Positions 45,343 through 57,365 of a stretch of DNA of 64,000 nt are shown here, piece after piece. The notes under the pieces are model-generated. The model was not told where the DNA came from. It searched no databases and saw only the letters and a program-made list of their open reading frames with translations. How positions within the stretch are numbered: the stretch's first letter is position 1; each line of letters begins with the position of its first letter. This DNA is from Cepaea nemoralis (Eukaryota > Mollusca > Gastropoda > Stylommatophora > Helicidae). The stretch is taken from NCBI GenBank assembly GCA_014155875.1, contig JACEFZ010011104.1:543501-607500 (forward strand), written 5' to 3'. Made by a program: the position numbers and the translations under genes.

Positions 45343-46765
45343 TAAGTTTCGCTGAACTTTGGTCAAACTTTTCACATTTGGTTAACACAGTTTCCTTGTT
45401 TTTATGAGTTTTGTTTGAAATTTGGTCAAACGTGTCCAAAACTTTTCACCTTTGGTTAACACATGTTCTTACTTGTCCAAGGTGTTTACCATTTGGTTAA
45501 CAAAGTTTCCTACATTTCATAAGTTTGGGTGACAGTTGGCCAAACTTTTCACGTTTGGTTAACAAATTTTTTCCTACTTTTCATATGTTTGACTGAGCTT
45601 TTTATAAGTTTTGTTTGAAATTCGGCTAACCTTTTCACATTTGGTAAACAAATGTTCCTACTTTTCATAAGATTGGGTGAGCTTTTTATAAGTTTGAATG
45701 AAATGTAGCCAAAATGTCCCCCTCTGGTTAACAAATTTTCTTAATTGCCCTAGATTTTTGTCATTTGGTTAACAAAGTTTCCTACTGGGTGAAATTTGGT
45801 CAAACTTTTCACCTCTGGACAACAAAATCTCCCTCTTTTCATAAGTTTAAGTGACAGTTGGCAAAACTTTTCACGTTTGGTTAACAAATTTTTCCTACTT
45901 TTCATATGTTTGACTGAGATTTTTATAAGTTTGGTTTGAAATTCGGCTAACCTTTTCACATTTGGTTAACAAAGTTTCGTACTTTTCGTAAGTTCGGGTT
46001 AAATGTGTTCAAACTTTCCCCCTCTGGACAACAAAATTTCACACATTTCATAAGTTTGGGTGAAAGGTGACCAAACTTTTCATGATTGGTTAACAAATTT
46101 TCCTACTTTTCATGTGTTTGACTGAGCTGTTTATAAGTTTGGTTCGACCTTCGGCTAACTTTTTCACATTTGGTTAACAAATGTTCCTTTTTTTTTCATG
46201 CGTTTTGACTGAGATTTTTATAAGTTTGGTTGAAATGTGACCAAAATTTTCACTTTGATTGACAAATTTTCCTACTTTACATATGTTTGACTGAGATTTT
46301 TATACGTTTGGTTTGAAATTTCGCTAACCTTTTCACATATGGTTAACACATTTTCTTACTTGGCCAAGATATTTGCCATTTGGTTAACAAAGTTTCCTAC
46401 TTTTCATAAGTTCGGGTGAAATGTGGCCAAACTTTTCACATCTGGACAGCAAAATTTCCCACTATTCACAAGTTTGGGTGACAGTTGGCCAAACTTTTCA
46501 CGTTTGGTTAACAAAATTTTCCTACTTTTCATATCTTTGACTGAGATTTTTTCATAAGTTCGGATTGCAATTTGGCTAACCTTTTCACATATGGTTAACA
46601 CATTTCCTTACTTGACTAAGATTTTTGTCATTTGGTTAACAAGTTTTCTTACTTTTCATAAATTTGATTGAAACGTGGCCAAATATTTTTCCCTTTTGGG
46701 TAACAGATTTTCTTACGTCTTGCAAAGTTTTCTACTCTTCATAATTTTGGTTGAGCTATTTCAGA
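45343..46765. repeat. Right-arm minisatellite spacer
   Basis: Inverted counterpart of 43,555-44,990 (TTTCCTACTTTTCATA, CATTTGGTTAACAAA, TTGGCCAAACTTTTCA). Length is nearly equal to the left array, and individual units carry substitutions. Confidence 0.9.
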
Positions 46766-47116
46766 CTATGGTCGAGAGTTTTGTCTACTTTGGTTAACCC
46801 GTTTCCTTAGTTTTGTTGAAATATTTCTTGAATTTATCACCAATATGTATCATTCTCTCATCACATGACAATTATATACACCGTAAACACTAGCAAAAAT
46901 TCAACAACCAAGACGTAATTATAATATATGCCTGTTTATTTTACAGTATTTCAAGTACATTTTACAGTATTTCAGTACAATTTTTGCAAGAATAAAAAAA
47001 TGCATATTGTCATTATACGGAATGGATGATGTGATATGAGGTGGTATACATAGTATCATCACAACGTTTTATGTTCACATACAAAGCTATACACATTGTC
47101 TGTTGTTTCTTGATTT

Positions 47117-47326
47117 CTACACGCCATTGTCTGAGTAGGTTGGTTTTTTCGGTTGGTAGCCTGGTATGTACATGTCACTTAGCATGTAATCATAGAACGG
47201 GTCTCCCGCTTGTTGGGCTGATATCTGAGTCTTGTAGATACCCGAGGCATCAATCAGCTGAGTGTCGGGCACATCATGTCTTCGGACAGTCTGGGGTTTT
47301 CGATGTACCACCCAGTATTTCACCAT
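47117..47326 (-). pseudogene. Right-arm copy of the small basic protein
   Basis: Minus-strand counterpart of 42,999-43,211. It loses one A in an A-run before the C-terminus, so the end becomes ...KKPTYSDNGV instead of ...KKTNLLRQWRV. Its ATG overlaps the stop of the preceding gene copy (TAATG), where the left arm has TAATAATG. Confidence 0.75.
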
Positions 47327-48053
47327 TATTCTAGGTCTGATCTCTTCCGAACTCGAAAATGTAACGTCAGCACTGAAGTCCCTGTAGTGAATGCGACCTT
47401 TGTGCCCATATCAGTGGTTAGAAGTATTTCCACCGTGTCGAAGGAGTAACGATTCAGCGGTATGTAGTGAGGTGTGTCGTAGGCGCGAAACACTGAGATC
47501 GATTGCTGTTTCATGATAGGAACCGTCCTTAGTAGTGGGACCATGACGTATCCAACTGGTCTTGTCGCAATGAGATCGCAGTATACGTAGACATTTCGCA
47601 GGTCGTTATTCAGGTCTATCGACCCTTCACCTTCAATTGTATCTGGTATATCTTGTAACTTCTCACTAAATATAATAATGGCCCAGATTCGAGTATTTTC
47701 ACGATGGCTTTCTTTGATGTGTTGTCGAAATGGAATAGAACACAGAGTTGATCGTCCACCTTCCGATCTTTCATTAGGCGATTCAGTGCAGATATAAACG
47801 CGTCTGGTGAACAGTACAGGCCTGAGGGACACACCTTTATTATCACTCTACCATTGGGTGGGATGTATCTTAGCCATACTTCATTATCTAACACATTACA
47901 ATAGTAGTTGGGGAATTGAATTTCGGCCAGACCCACTTCGAAATGTTGACTCACCTCAATAGTCTGTGGTTACTTGACGAAATAGTGACCTGGTGTGTTC
48001 TTGGGAAACATATTCGGCGAAGCATTACTCGGTAATGTCACGTAGAAGCTCAT
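47326..48053 (-). pseudogene. Right-arm copy of the structural-type protein, disrupted
   Basis: Counterpart of 42,271-42,996. It starts at the same ATG (48,053). A TCA serine codon is TAA after the 27th codon (near 47,972). Later a G is missing from the GGGG after the ILESG motif (near 47,681), shifting the frame; the end is readable in the new frame to LHFRVRKRSDLE. Substitutions relative to the left copy are few. It probably cannot make the protein. Confidence 0.85.
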
Positions 48054-48671
48054 GTTTTAGGGTTTGGTAGCATGTAACCCAGCCAGCTGCTTAGAAGAGC
48101 GATCCACAACTTGCCCTCGACCGCTTTGACGTTGTCTCGAGACAGATTAAATAGTGATACGCCAATGACTGTGTATATAACGACCAGTTGACAGAAGAAG
48201 ACAATATCTAGTCGCGGCACTCGCCGACCACACACACATGCACCAGACCGAATTTCTTTCCCCCTTTGGGATATTTTCTGAGTTAGTTTCCATGTTGGTT
48301 TCTTCCATTACCACTGTTTTTGACCTATTGGGTCATTACACTCGTGTCTCGGTTGTATCATTAGTTGCTATTGGCCAATGCAAAAATCATTGCTCGAGGC
48401 GGTCGTTGTGGGACATTGTCGGTACTATGGACACTAATTTCTGAAATTAGCAGTGAGCATAAGGTCACCATACAAGGGTTGTCATCCCACTGTGGAGTAC
48501 TCAGACACGACAGCGCTGGTCGATTGGGTACGGAAGGAGTGGAATAAGATAAGTCTGGTCCACCCGTTACATACCACCAAAAGAAAATGAATGATGAAGT
48601 CAATCAGAAAGCCACAGTACTTGCTCAAGGTGACTACCGTGTTATGGACAGATTAGGACAAGTCATTATTC

Positions 48672-48673
<2 letters not shown>

Positions 48674-48736
<63 letters not shown>

Positions 48737-50470
48737 GGGGAGGGCGGGAGAAAAAGAGCGACACGGGTGAGAGAGATAGACAGGGAGAGAGAGCAAGGGT
48801 GAGAGAGAGAAAGCGAGAGAGACAGAGAGAGCGAGAGAGGAGGGAGGGAAAGAGCGAAGCGGTTGAGCGAGATAGACAGGGGGAGAGAGGAATGGTGAGA
48901 GAGAGCGAGAGAGTTAGAGCGGGATAATAAGAGATCACATGATAGAGCGGTGAGAGAAGGACAGCGACAGTATAGAGACAGAGCGAGAGAGAGACAGAGA
49001 GAGACAGAGAGATATAGGCAGAGAGGGATAGAGAGAGAAAGACCACCTGAGAGAGTGGTGAAAGAGTTAGAGAGAGAGAGTGAGAGAGGAGGGAGAGAGA
49101 GAGAGAGCGAGAGCAAGTGAGCCAGCGCGGGAGAGAAAAAAGAAAGAAAATTAGAGATAGTGAGAAATAGATAGTGAGAGAGAGAGAGAGAGACATAGAG
49201 AGCTCTAGAGAGGTATAGAGAGAGATCGAGAGATCACCTGAGATAGTGGTGAGCGAGGACAGAGAGAGAGAGTGAGAGAGAGAGATAAAGCGAGAATAGA
49301 GGGAGATATCGAGGGTGCGAGAGAGAGAGAGAAAAAGTGAGACGAAGAGAGAGAGAGCGAGAGCACTTGAGAGAGAGAGATAAAACTAGGCAGAGAGAGA
49401 TAGAGAGAGAGATAGTGGGAGGGAAAGAGGGAGGGAGACGTAGAGAGAGGGAGAGAGAGCGGGAACGCTTTGGCGAGAGAGACAGAGCTAGGACGAGAGA
49501 TTGTGAGGGAAAGAGGGATGGAGACATAGAGAGAGTGAGAAAAGAGAGAGAGAGAGCTGGAGAATGAGCGGGAGTGCTTGCGAGAGAGATAGAGCTAGAA
49601 AGAGAGAGATAGAGAGAGAGAGCTGAAGGGAAAGAGGGAGCGAGACATAGAGAGAATGAGAGAAAAGAGAGCGGGAGAGCGAGCGGGAGCGCTTGGGCGA
49701 GAGAGATAGAGCTAGGAAGAGAGAGAGTGGGAGGGAAAGAGGGAGTGAGACATAGAGAGAGAATGAGAGAAAAGAGAGAGAGGGAGATAGAGATACCTAG
49801 AGCTGAATAGAGAGACAGAGAGCAGGAGAGAGCAAGGGTGAGAGAGAATATAGGGACAGAGAGAGTGAGAGAGATAGGGAGAGAGAGAGATAGTGAGAGA
49901 GAGAGAAAGGGAGGGAAAGAGGGAGGGAGAGCGGGAGCGCGTGGGAGAGAGAGATAAAGCTAGGAAGTGAGAGGTAGAGAGAGAGTGTGAGGGAAAGAGA
50001 GAGGAGACATAGAGATAGAGCTAGGAAGAAAGATTGGGAGGGAAAGAGGAATGGATACCTAGAGAGAGAAAAGAGAGAGATCGGGAGAGTGAGCGGGAGC
50101 GCTTGGGAGAGAGAGATAGAGCTAGGAAGAGAGAGAGAGATAGAGAGAGAGGGAGGGAAAGAGGGAGGGAGACATAGAGAGAATGAGAGAAAAGAGAGAG
50201 ACAGGGAGAGAGATATACATAGAACTGGATAGAAAGACAGAGTGCGGGAGAGAGCAGGGGTGATAGAGATATAGAGGCAGAGAGAGTGAGAGAGAGATAG
50301 GGAGAGAGAGAAAGAGAGAGAGAGTCAGCTGGGGAGAGAAAAAGATAGAATGAAAGAAATAGTGAGAGAGAGATAGTGAGAGAAGAGAGAGGGGGGGAGA
50401 CAGAGAGAGGGAGGGAAAGAAAGCGGGAGACATAGAGAGAGTGAGAGAGTGGTGAGCGAAGACAGAGAGC

Positions 50471-50540
<70 letters not shown>
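48674..50540. repeat. Polypurine tract of right arm
   Basis: Inverse of 39,731-41,643: nearly pure G and A for 1.87 kb with the same AGCTAGGAAGA, GAGCGGGAGCGCTT and GGAGGGAGACATAG phrases. Arg-Glu ORFs are artefacts. Confidence 0.95.
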
Positions 50541-50544
<4 letters not shown>

Positions 50545-51641
50545 CAGCAAATAGAAAATACATATTTGTGCTGAATTTTATTTTAAACGGCTGACTTAAC
50601 GTAACCAAGCTTAAACCCAAACTTTCCATCTCTTACCCGATTGAGCGCTGTATGCATAATAATACTCTTAACGGTCAGCTAGACCGCCTCAGTGGGCGTG
50701 TTTTATCTATCGGTTATCAGTACCCCTCTGGCCCTTGGCTATTGTCGTATCGGCCGGCTCGTGTTCGGTGAAGCGTTACTAGTTTGCGTGTTCGCGCAGG
50801 TAAACGGGCATTCAAGGGAAAGATTGTGTAAAAAGGGAACAATTCTGGTTTAGTCAAGGGACCGATTACTCTCCCCTTGTCATACTTTGATAATTAAGGG
50901 TATAACTTTGATGTTTAATAATATTACATATTTTAATGTATATCTCGGGAAGTTATATCTTAAATTAAATGAGATTCGTAGTTTTATATTGAAATTACTA
51001 TTCTCCAATATACATACAAGAAATGTAGCCGCTTACTTATGTTTTAGGTTTAATTTTTTAATAAAATTATATGTGTATCTAGTAGTTTCTTAAACCAGAT
51101 TTCCACCAAACGCTTAATGGATATACATGGATATGGAAACATGCCGAATTAGCATACTGAGCCGTGCAAAAGTTTATTCATCATCCAAATAGGCATCCTC
51201 GGGCTAGCTCGAGAGATGGCATAAATCAATTTCTGTCATATTTGATTTCGGTCTCCTCATCGATGTAGGGGATCTATATGACTGGAGATCGATCACCCAC
51301 CTCTGCAGTGCCCTGGATCGGTTCTCGCCACCGGGGTGCCCCACCCGCGACGAGGTCCGGTTCGCGCGCCGACGTCCGGTTCGGTTCGCGTCGGTTCGGG
51401 TACGGGGGACCTGGGTAGGGGGACCTGGATAGGGGTGATCATGGACCGGAAATAGTCACCACGACAACCGGAAGTAGTCACCCAAGAAAATAACCGCCAA
51501 AATTCAAAAAAATGTGGTCTCCGAAGGATCCGGTTATTGATGTCAGAGCAAAGGATCATGACTTTTTATATAGTAAAAAATGACGTGATCAGAAGGATTA
51601 AGATCCTAAAATAATAAGTAAATTGCACATTGTATACTACT

Positions 51642-51647
51642 GACGAA
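51642..51647. repeat. Right 6-bp target-site duplication
   Basis: GACGAA follows the terminal GTATACTACT. It matches GACGTA on the left at 5 of 6 positions. Confidence 0.7.
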
Positions 51648-51734
51648 GGCACTGTCTAAGTTTTGTTCCCGCTATGCGATGAAATAGATACACGATGATG
51701 ATGTCGGCATGTTTTCTATGGGCTACCTTCACTT

Positions 51735-51840
51735 GTTAGAAGTGTCTAGTTCGTCGTGCGTCGAAGTACACTTGTTCCTGCAGCGAGGCGCTGTCGTCAT
51801 TTGGAGGCGACAGGTTCGATCCCGGTTGGTAACTATTATA
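51735..51840 (+). mobile_element. tRNA-like SINE head
   Basis: A B box GGTTCGATCCC at 51,813-51,823 follows GGAGGCGACA. The sequence before it is tRNA-length but the A box is unclear. It ends in AT-rich DNA. Confidence 0.45.
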
Positions 51841-54415
51841 GCTTTCAAATTTTATGTTGTCTAGTGCGTCTTCTAATCTATATTTCCTTCTTCTTCTGTG
51901 AGTGCCAAATAATACTATGTGTGTCCATTTATGTAATCACTTGTTAGATGTATATAGAGTAACGTGAATCTGCATTTGAAATGGTAATTCTACCAATGGC
52001 AGTATAGCTCTAGTGATATTAGCTCATGAAGCCAGGACTACGCAAAGGGCGTTCCATAATGGCTGGTTGTAAGTATTCGAGCTCACATCCAACTACATGT
52101 GAGGTTCTGTACTCTTCGTTTTTCGGCAAAGATAGAATCCAAACAGTGTTTGTACGACTTGCATACAATGTAGATTGCCGTCACGGGTTTGCAGACAGAA
52201 TCTGGATCTTGCAACCGCTTACAGGGATTTGAGTGTTACCAGTCCGGAGCTTTGCAGACGAAATGAGTGGTTTAATTATATCCACTCTTCTTTACCAGCT
52301 TTTGTTTTAAGCTGCACAGCGCAGGAATTCTCTTCTAAAGGCATTTTGTGGTAGGCAGGATCTACTGTCGAAACCATCTCGCTTCCGTAGATTTGATTGA
52401 CAAATGCTAGAAATGCGGAACTGCAAAAGGAGGTAACTGAGATTTGCCTTTCCAGCTGTCGTGGGAAATTATAAGATGAGTTGTTTCCCTTTTCGAGTAC
52501 CACTTGGGAATACTTTCTCCACACACAGTCTGGTCCCGCCTCTCTTGTGTTACCCTAATATTGTGTAGGCCGATGTTTCCCTTCGCAAAACTGTGCTTTC
52601 CTTCAGGGCCTTTAAGGTGAAAAAAAAAAAAAAAGCAACCGATATATATTTGACAGCAGATTTATTGCCATTGTAACAATCACACACAGAGAATATAGAA
52701 AATACAGGAATGGGGAAGGGGTGGCGTTTCCCCCCACCTTTACCTCTCTGTAAATTAAGCTGTCCCTATCCCGATTAGCGAGGGGGGGGGGGGGGGGTCT
52801 AGTTATTGCCTGTAACCTAGCCGTACGTTAGTCAGAAGTTTCGTGACTGTAAAATGTCCATCTAAGACACTACGACCATGACGAAACACTTCTCACATTA
52901 CATTGGGAACACCCAAACATAGGAGAGAACACATATACTCTTGCGCCAGAATAATACATTAATTACCCACGGAATATGGATCCACCCTCTACCCATTTCC
53001 CTCTTGTAGCAAGGGGGGGGGGGGGGATTTCAAATATCTTCTGTTTATAGCATCAAACACTGCACGATTTAACTGAACATAAAATCATGGTCACTTAGGC
53101 AGTCACCACAAATTAGCCTTGCTGACACTGCTATGCAGAGCTGACACATCTTCAGAAGATGTTGGGAGTTCCTCTTTTCCCATATGAGATTATACTGATA
53201 GACAAAAAAAACATCACACCAATTTCCTCCTCCTACTCTTTAAACAGGTCACAACAGGATTCACACACGATATGTAGGGTTACATGTATAAATAACACAA
53301 TTAATGCACCCTTGAGTACACAAGTGGTCACCAAATGTCTAGCAAAGACAGTTACCTGAATTTCGAGTATCTTGGTTCAGATATGAAATTAGAGTGAACA
53401 GATATGCTGCTTCACAATGCAGATGATAGTGGAAATATGTTTTCCCAAAAGATATTAGCATCATAGCAGGATAACAAGGTAAGCAAAGTACTTCGCAGGA
53501 GTCGCATAGACATTATTTCTGCAGAATCGAAATTCAAGCTATCTTTTTAAGAAGTAATTATGTAGTTATCAACTTCACCTAAATTTACATCAAATACATA
53601 TATTCTATATATCATAAAATACAGGGTATCACATTAAAAAAGACTTATTAGCTTACCATAGCTTCAGAAGGCACAGTTAGGTAACAATCACTTCTTAACG
53701 AACTACATCTGACTTGATTGAGATTCAAAATTCAAGTGACAATTATTCACCTAGCCCCGGGTATTAGCCCCGCTAACGCTGATCTATTTTGAGCTACGTG
53801 ATTCATTTCTCTTTGTTCGAGCGGTACGATGTGCGTCGCCTTTTAAGGTAATGATAAACAAACCCGCGTGAATCGGCATTTCTTAGAAATGCCCGCTGCA
53901 CCGTTGTATGCAACTGTCTGCAAACTGTTAGAGAATGTCAGCCATGTTACACAGCCGGAAGGTCCGTATCATGGCAATAAACATAATCACCTAACTATCT
54001 AAATCCTAAGACAATGCCGCACCGCCTAGTATCCATTCGGATACCTCCTGTCTGTTGATCTCTCTATCATCTTGGCACTACTCGCCGAGTCCTGATTCAC
54101 ACATTCATCGCTAGCTGTTTGTTCTGCCTGAAAGGAGTGATGCTTTAATGATTTGGCTCTTCTACCAAGTGGTTCCCAGCTACCACTGCCATCTTTTGAA
54201 AGATCGTTAAGAATATCTTCTCCTTGGATAGTTGCATGCCACCCTCTGTACTGCCAGCCCAAGCTCAACTCCTTCTGTTGCTAAACTATCACTCTGTGAC
54301 GTTTCTACCTTCACACGTCACACTTGGCGATTTTTTCTATCTATTGGTTTTAGATTAATTCTCCTATTCCTTATAACTTATCCATTACGTCATTCATTCT
54401 GAATCGCTAGTTGGC
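51841..54415. other. Mostly featureless stretch with homopolymer runs
   Basis: Contains an A-run at 52,620, G-runs at 52,782-52,797 and 53,012-53,026, and no recognised gene. A minus-strand open frame at 52,276-52,524 (MWRKYSQVVLEKGNNSSY...) and another at 54,026-54,268 have no motif I can name; the latter has a Ser-rich C-terminus. A GC-richer patch at 53,750-53,960 could be an old repeat. Confidence 0.3.
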
Positions 54416-54417
54416 TA

Positions 54418-54419
<2 letters not shown>

Positions 54420-54505
<86 letters not shown>

Positions 54506-54753
54506 ATATATATATGCCGCCTCACTGGCCGAGTGGTTAGCAGCTTTCTCCGTTAACCAAGAATACTCTCGTGGTTTACGTGAGCGCATAAGAATTAGAA
54601 GTGGTTCGAGTCGCGCCAGTGACTTATGAGAGTATGGAGCCGGTCGCTCAGAAAGTCGTGGCATGCTGATGAGCGTAATGTAGCCTAGGAATCAACATAC
54701 AGCTGAAAGATGCTGGTGTTGACCGCAATATCCTGAAACAGGATGGAAACGAG

Positions 54754-54845
<92 letters not shown>
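54420..54845 (+). mobile_element. tRNA-derived SINE flanked by (TA)n on both sides
   Basis: (TA)n at 54,420-54,515, then a SINE at 54,516-54,756 with A box TGGCCGAGTGG (54,526-54,536) and B box GGTTCGAGTCG (54,603-54,613), then (TA)n at 54,757-54,845. The tRNA-like head resembles a class II (Leu/Ser-like) tRNA with a long insert between the boxes. The body ends AGGATGGAAACGAGGAA. Confidence 0.75.
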
Positions 54846-54847
<2 letters not shown>

Positions 54848-54949
54848 TCTAATAATATATAATTCAGAACATATATTGTTCACAACTTATACATATTAAC
54901 TTACACATATATTTCAGAGCATATATAAGCATTAGGGCAGCAGGGTAGG

Positions 54950-55225
54950 GGTATCCCATATCAAATGTGAAGTAAAGCGCCTCATTCCCTCCGCTAGCCT
55001 ACGGACACCCTTGGAAAAGGTGAAGTACCCGTTTAAACCCCCTCCCCCATCCCCCATACAGATTAACATGAAGCCTTGTGAGAAGGTGGTGAATTGGACT
55101 TGGGAGCAGCCGACAGATAGTTGTTGGTTATGGTTTCTTGTCAGTGACTGTGGGCAGAGGATCTCTAACTAGAAACAATGGCTACGGTCATCCGATTAGT
55201 ATGGTAACTGCAAGGAAGGAAGAAT
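54950..55225 (+). repeat. LINE 5' module, copy 3 of 3
   Basis: GGGGTATCCCATATCAAA, CCCTCCGCTAGCCTACGG, ACAGATAGTTG and AATGGCTACGGTCA match the modules at 30.35 and 38.0 kb. It lies 5' of a LINE endonuclease on the same strand. Confidence 0.75.
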
Positions 55226-55880
55226 GGTAGACTTCCCTCCTTATTGATTCCCGGGAATAGGAGGCTCTTCAGACTTGATTGGTTTTTCCTCTAAGAGAGT
55301 AATCTGTAAATCTCAAACCTCCGCTGCCTTGCGGGTATACCCATTTGGGAAACGCTTCGGTGGTGAACCCTGAGGACAAATCCGGAGATGAAGTCCATAA
55401 AGCAGTTCCATGTTGTAAACAACATAGTTCTGGCAACTCCTGCGACTGCACCGATGCCAAGTTGCATTGACTGCTGCCTTCACCTTGGTCAACATCGACG
55501 ACGTGGAGATGGGATACTTGCTGCTGGGCAACAACTGGTTCTCCGAATTCCGTTGTCCAGGCTTGAGGCCTAAAGAGGTCACTTGAGCACCGCGTAACAG
55601 TGGTGACACAACACGGAAATAAGTAGTTACCTGCTATAAAGTCTTAATACTCAACTGGCGTAGATCAAGGCGCCAGGGGTTGCTTCCAAAAGTGGGTGAG
55701 GTCAACGTATCTCACTAGACAGCTACCGCTCACCTAAGCTTGGGCAGCCCCTAGTCAATAAAGCACTGTCTCGCCACGGTTCAGCTGCCCCTGAGGGTAA
55801 GTGGAGCTTGGGGACAAAATCCCGACTAATGGACCGCAATTTATAACTTAGCAACAAAAAAAACAACAACCGGCTCTAAG
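55226..55880 (+). other. Probable LINE 5' leader
   Basis: Sits between the 5' module and the endonuclease of the same strand and includes CAACTGGCGTAGATCAAGGCGCCAG, a phrase of the kind found in leaders of craniofacial-development-protein-2-like LINEs. The remaining ORFs in it are not convincing. Confidence 0.45.
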
Positions 55881-55884
55881 GCTG

Positions 55885-56460
55885 GCAACATGGAAAGTAA
55901 GAACCACGACCCCAGGCATCTCATACGATCTAAACGAGATTGTCAATACCCGCAAAACTGTAGTGATAAACAATTAACTACTCAGACGAGGGATAGATAT
56001 TGTCACCATGCAAGAGATTAGACTCCCATAATATGGAAACATCAAGGAGTGAGACTTCAGTCTCTACTGGCATGGCAAACAGTTTGGAGAGACCATGGAG
56101 CATGGAGTTGGCTTCGCTATAAGAAACACACTGCTTAATTCCATCATACCACCACGTAAAGGCACTGAAAGAATACTGAAGCTCAAACTCTAGACAGTGG
56201 CAGGCTCAGTTAGTATTATAAACGTTTAAGCCCCAACACTAACTGCAGCATCAGAATCTAACGATACGTTCTATGACGACTTTAGCAAAGTGGTCAGTGA
56301 AACACCACAGAAAATCTTTTTGTTTTTCCTGGGGGATTTTAACGCCTCGGTTGGCTCCGACCACAAGTCTTGGCTGTCATATCTAGTACAGTTTGGCGTT
56401 GGTAAGATCAATGACAGTGGATCTTGGAATTCTGCACTCTTAACAACTGTTATGGTGGGA
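55885..56460 (+). pseudogene. LINE endonuclease fragment
   Basis: Plus-strand apurinic-type endonuclease in decay: LATWKVRTTTPG, then RGIDIVTMQEIRLP (Glu), HGVGFAIRNTLL, FLGDFNASVGSDHKSW (Asp/Asn) and FGVGKINDSGSW. At least five in-frame stops. Homology stops near 56,460 where the opposite-strand Gypsy gag begins. It differs in sequence from the endonucleases at 28-37 kb. Confidence 0.82.
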
Positions 56461-56519
56461 AGTGTGTAGAAAGTCTTTTGGCTATATGGTTGTCCTATCC
56501 GTTTACTATGATTGTCTTT

Positions 56520-57303
56520 CTATGTAGAGAATCTGGCAGACGCACCTATCGCAAAATCAGGCTGAGTACATTCAGCAAAGACTTCTATGTGGGGGTTGTA
56601 ATAAGCCTCACGTTTGGATTCCATCTCTTCTATGCTACTGAACTTGTTTTCGATCAGGAATGTAGACATCGCATCAGACACCGCTGAGATCAGCTTGTCC
56701 CTCAACATGATGTCTGTCAGCTTGTGGAAATCTTCCGAGACATTTCCCGATTTCAGCCATTTATCAAATAAAAATTTAGTCTCTGAGACAAAGTCGAGGA
56801 AGGTCTGGTTAGCATTTGGTCTTAAGGACATATATGCTGTTCGTAGACCCAACTGATCTAACCTGAAGTGGATGAGTACTCTCTGTTTCACGTAGCCGTA
56901 TCTGACACGAAGATCTTCTGGAATGACTTCCACTATCTTCAAAGGTTCGAGTGCGAAATGATTATGAAAAAAGTATCGCCCATTCATCTATGGGAACCTT
57001 GTAGTTTTTCACCAATACTTCAAAATTCGTGAACAATGCTGAAATCAAGTCACAAGCTGTACAGTTTCTAACAATTCCCTGACATCTTTTTTGTGGAATG
57101 AAAAATTTTGGCAGCTAATTATTTATCGCTATTTCAGCATCTACGTCTTTTTCAAGTTGCTTTACTTTTAAATTTCCCGCAATCTCTTTATCTATTAAAA
57201 TTTGTTCTGTTGCAAGTTTCTCTATACTGAAAGCAAATTTTCATTCCTTAAATGCTATCCCTCTTTCTGTAGTCTCTTTCTGTAATGCTAACACTCTTTC
57301 TTT

Positions 57304-57365
<62 letters not shown>

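Larger units (their letters stand above)
38620..51641. mobile_element. Giant palindromic Polinton-like element
   Basis: A 13.0-kb element whose left half (38,620-45,170) and right half (45,201-51,641) are inverted copies of each other around a 30-nt loop. Ends are 5'-AGTAGTATACAATGTGCAAT and its exact inverse. Sequence outside the ends is unrelated on the two sides, apart from the 6-bp duplication. Order from each end inward: AT/GC mixed terminal 1.1 kb, a 1.9-kb polypurine/polypyrimidine tract, a promoter-size gap, a two-gene cassette pointing to the centre, a 1.4-kb minisatellite, and the hairpin. I counted about six differences in the first 190 bp of the cassette between arms (about 97% identity). 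No DNA polymerase, integrase, ATPase or protease is encoded. Class assignment rests on the 6-bp TSD, 5'-AG ends, long inverted repeats and the 241-aa protein family. Confidence 0.8.

Noticed and set aside
43555..46765. Repeat-spacer look suggesting a CRISPR-like array
   Set aside because: Repeats are degenerate, AT-rich and variable in spacing, in a clearly eukaryotic mobile element; no cas-like genes.
38620..51641. Palindrome as an assembly or read fold-back artefact
   Set aside because: Unlikely: the inverted identity ends exactly at transposon-like termini with a 6-bp duplication, flanks differ, a non-palindromic loop is present, and the arms have substitutions plus a one-sided 44-bp duplication. 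Homopolymer indels leave some doubt, so long reads should confirm it.
52276..52524. Minus-strand 82-aa ORF as a host exon
   Set aside because: No family recognised, no clear splice sites, not supported by neighbours.
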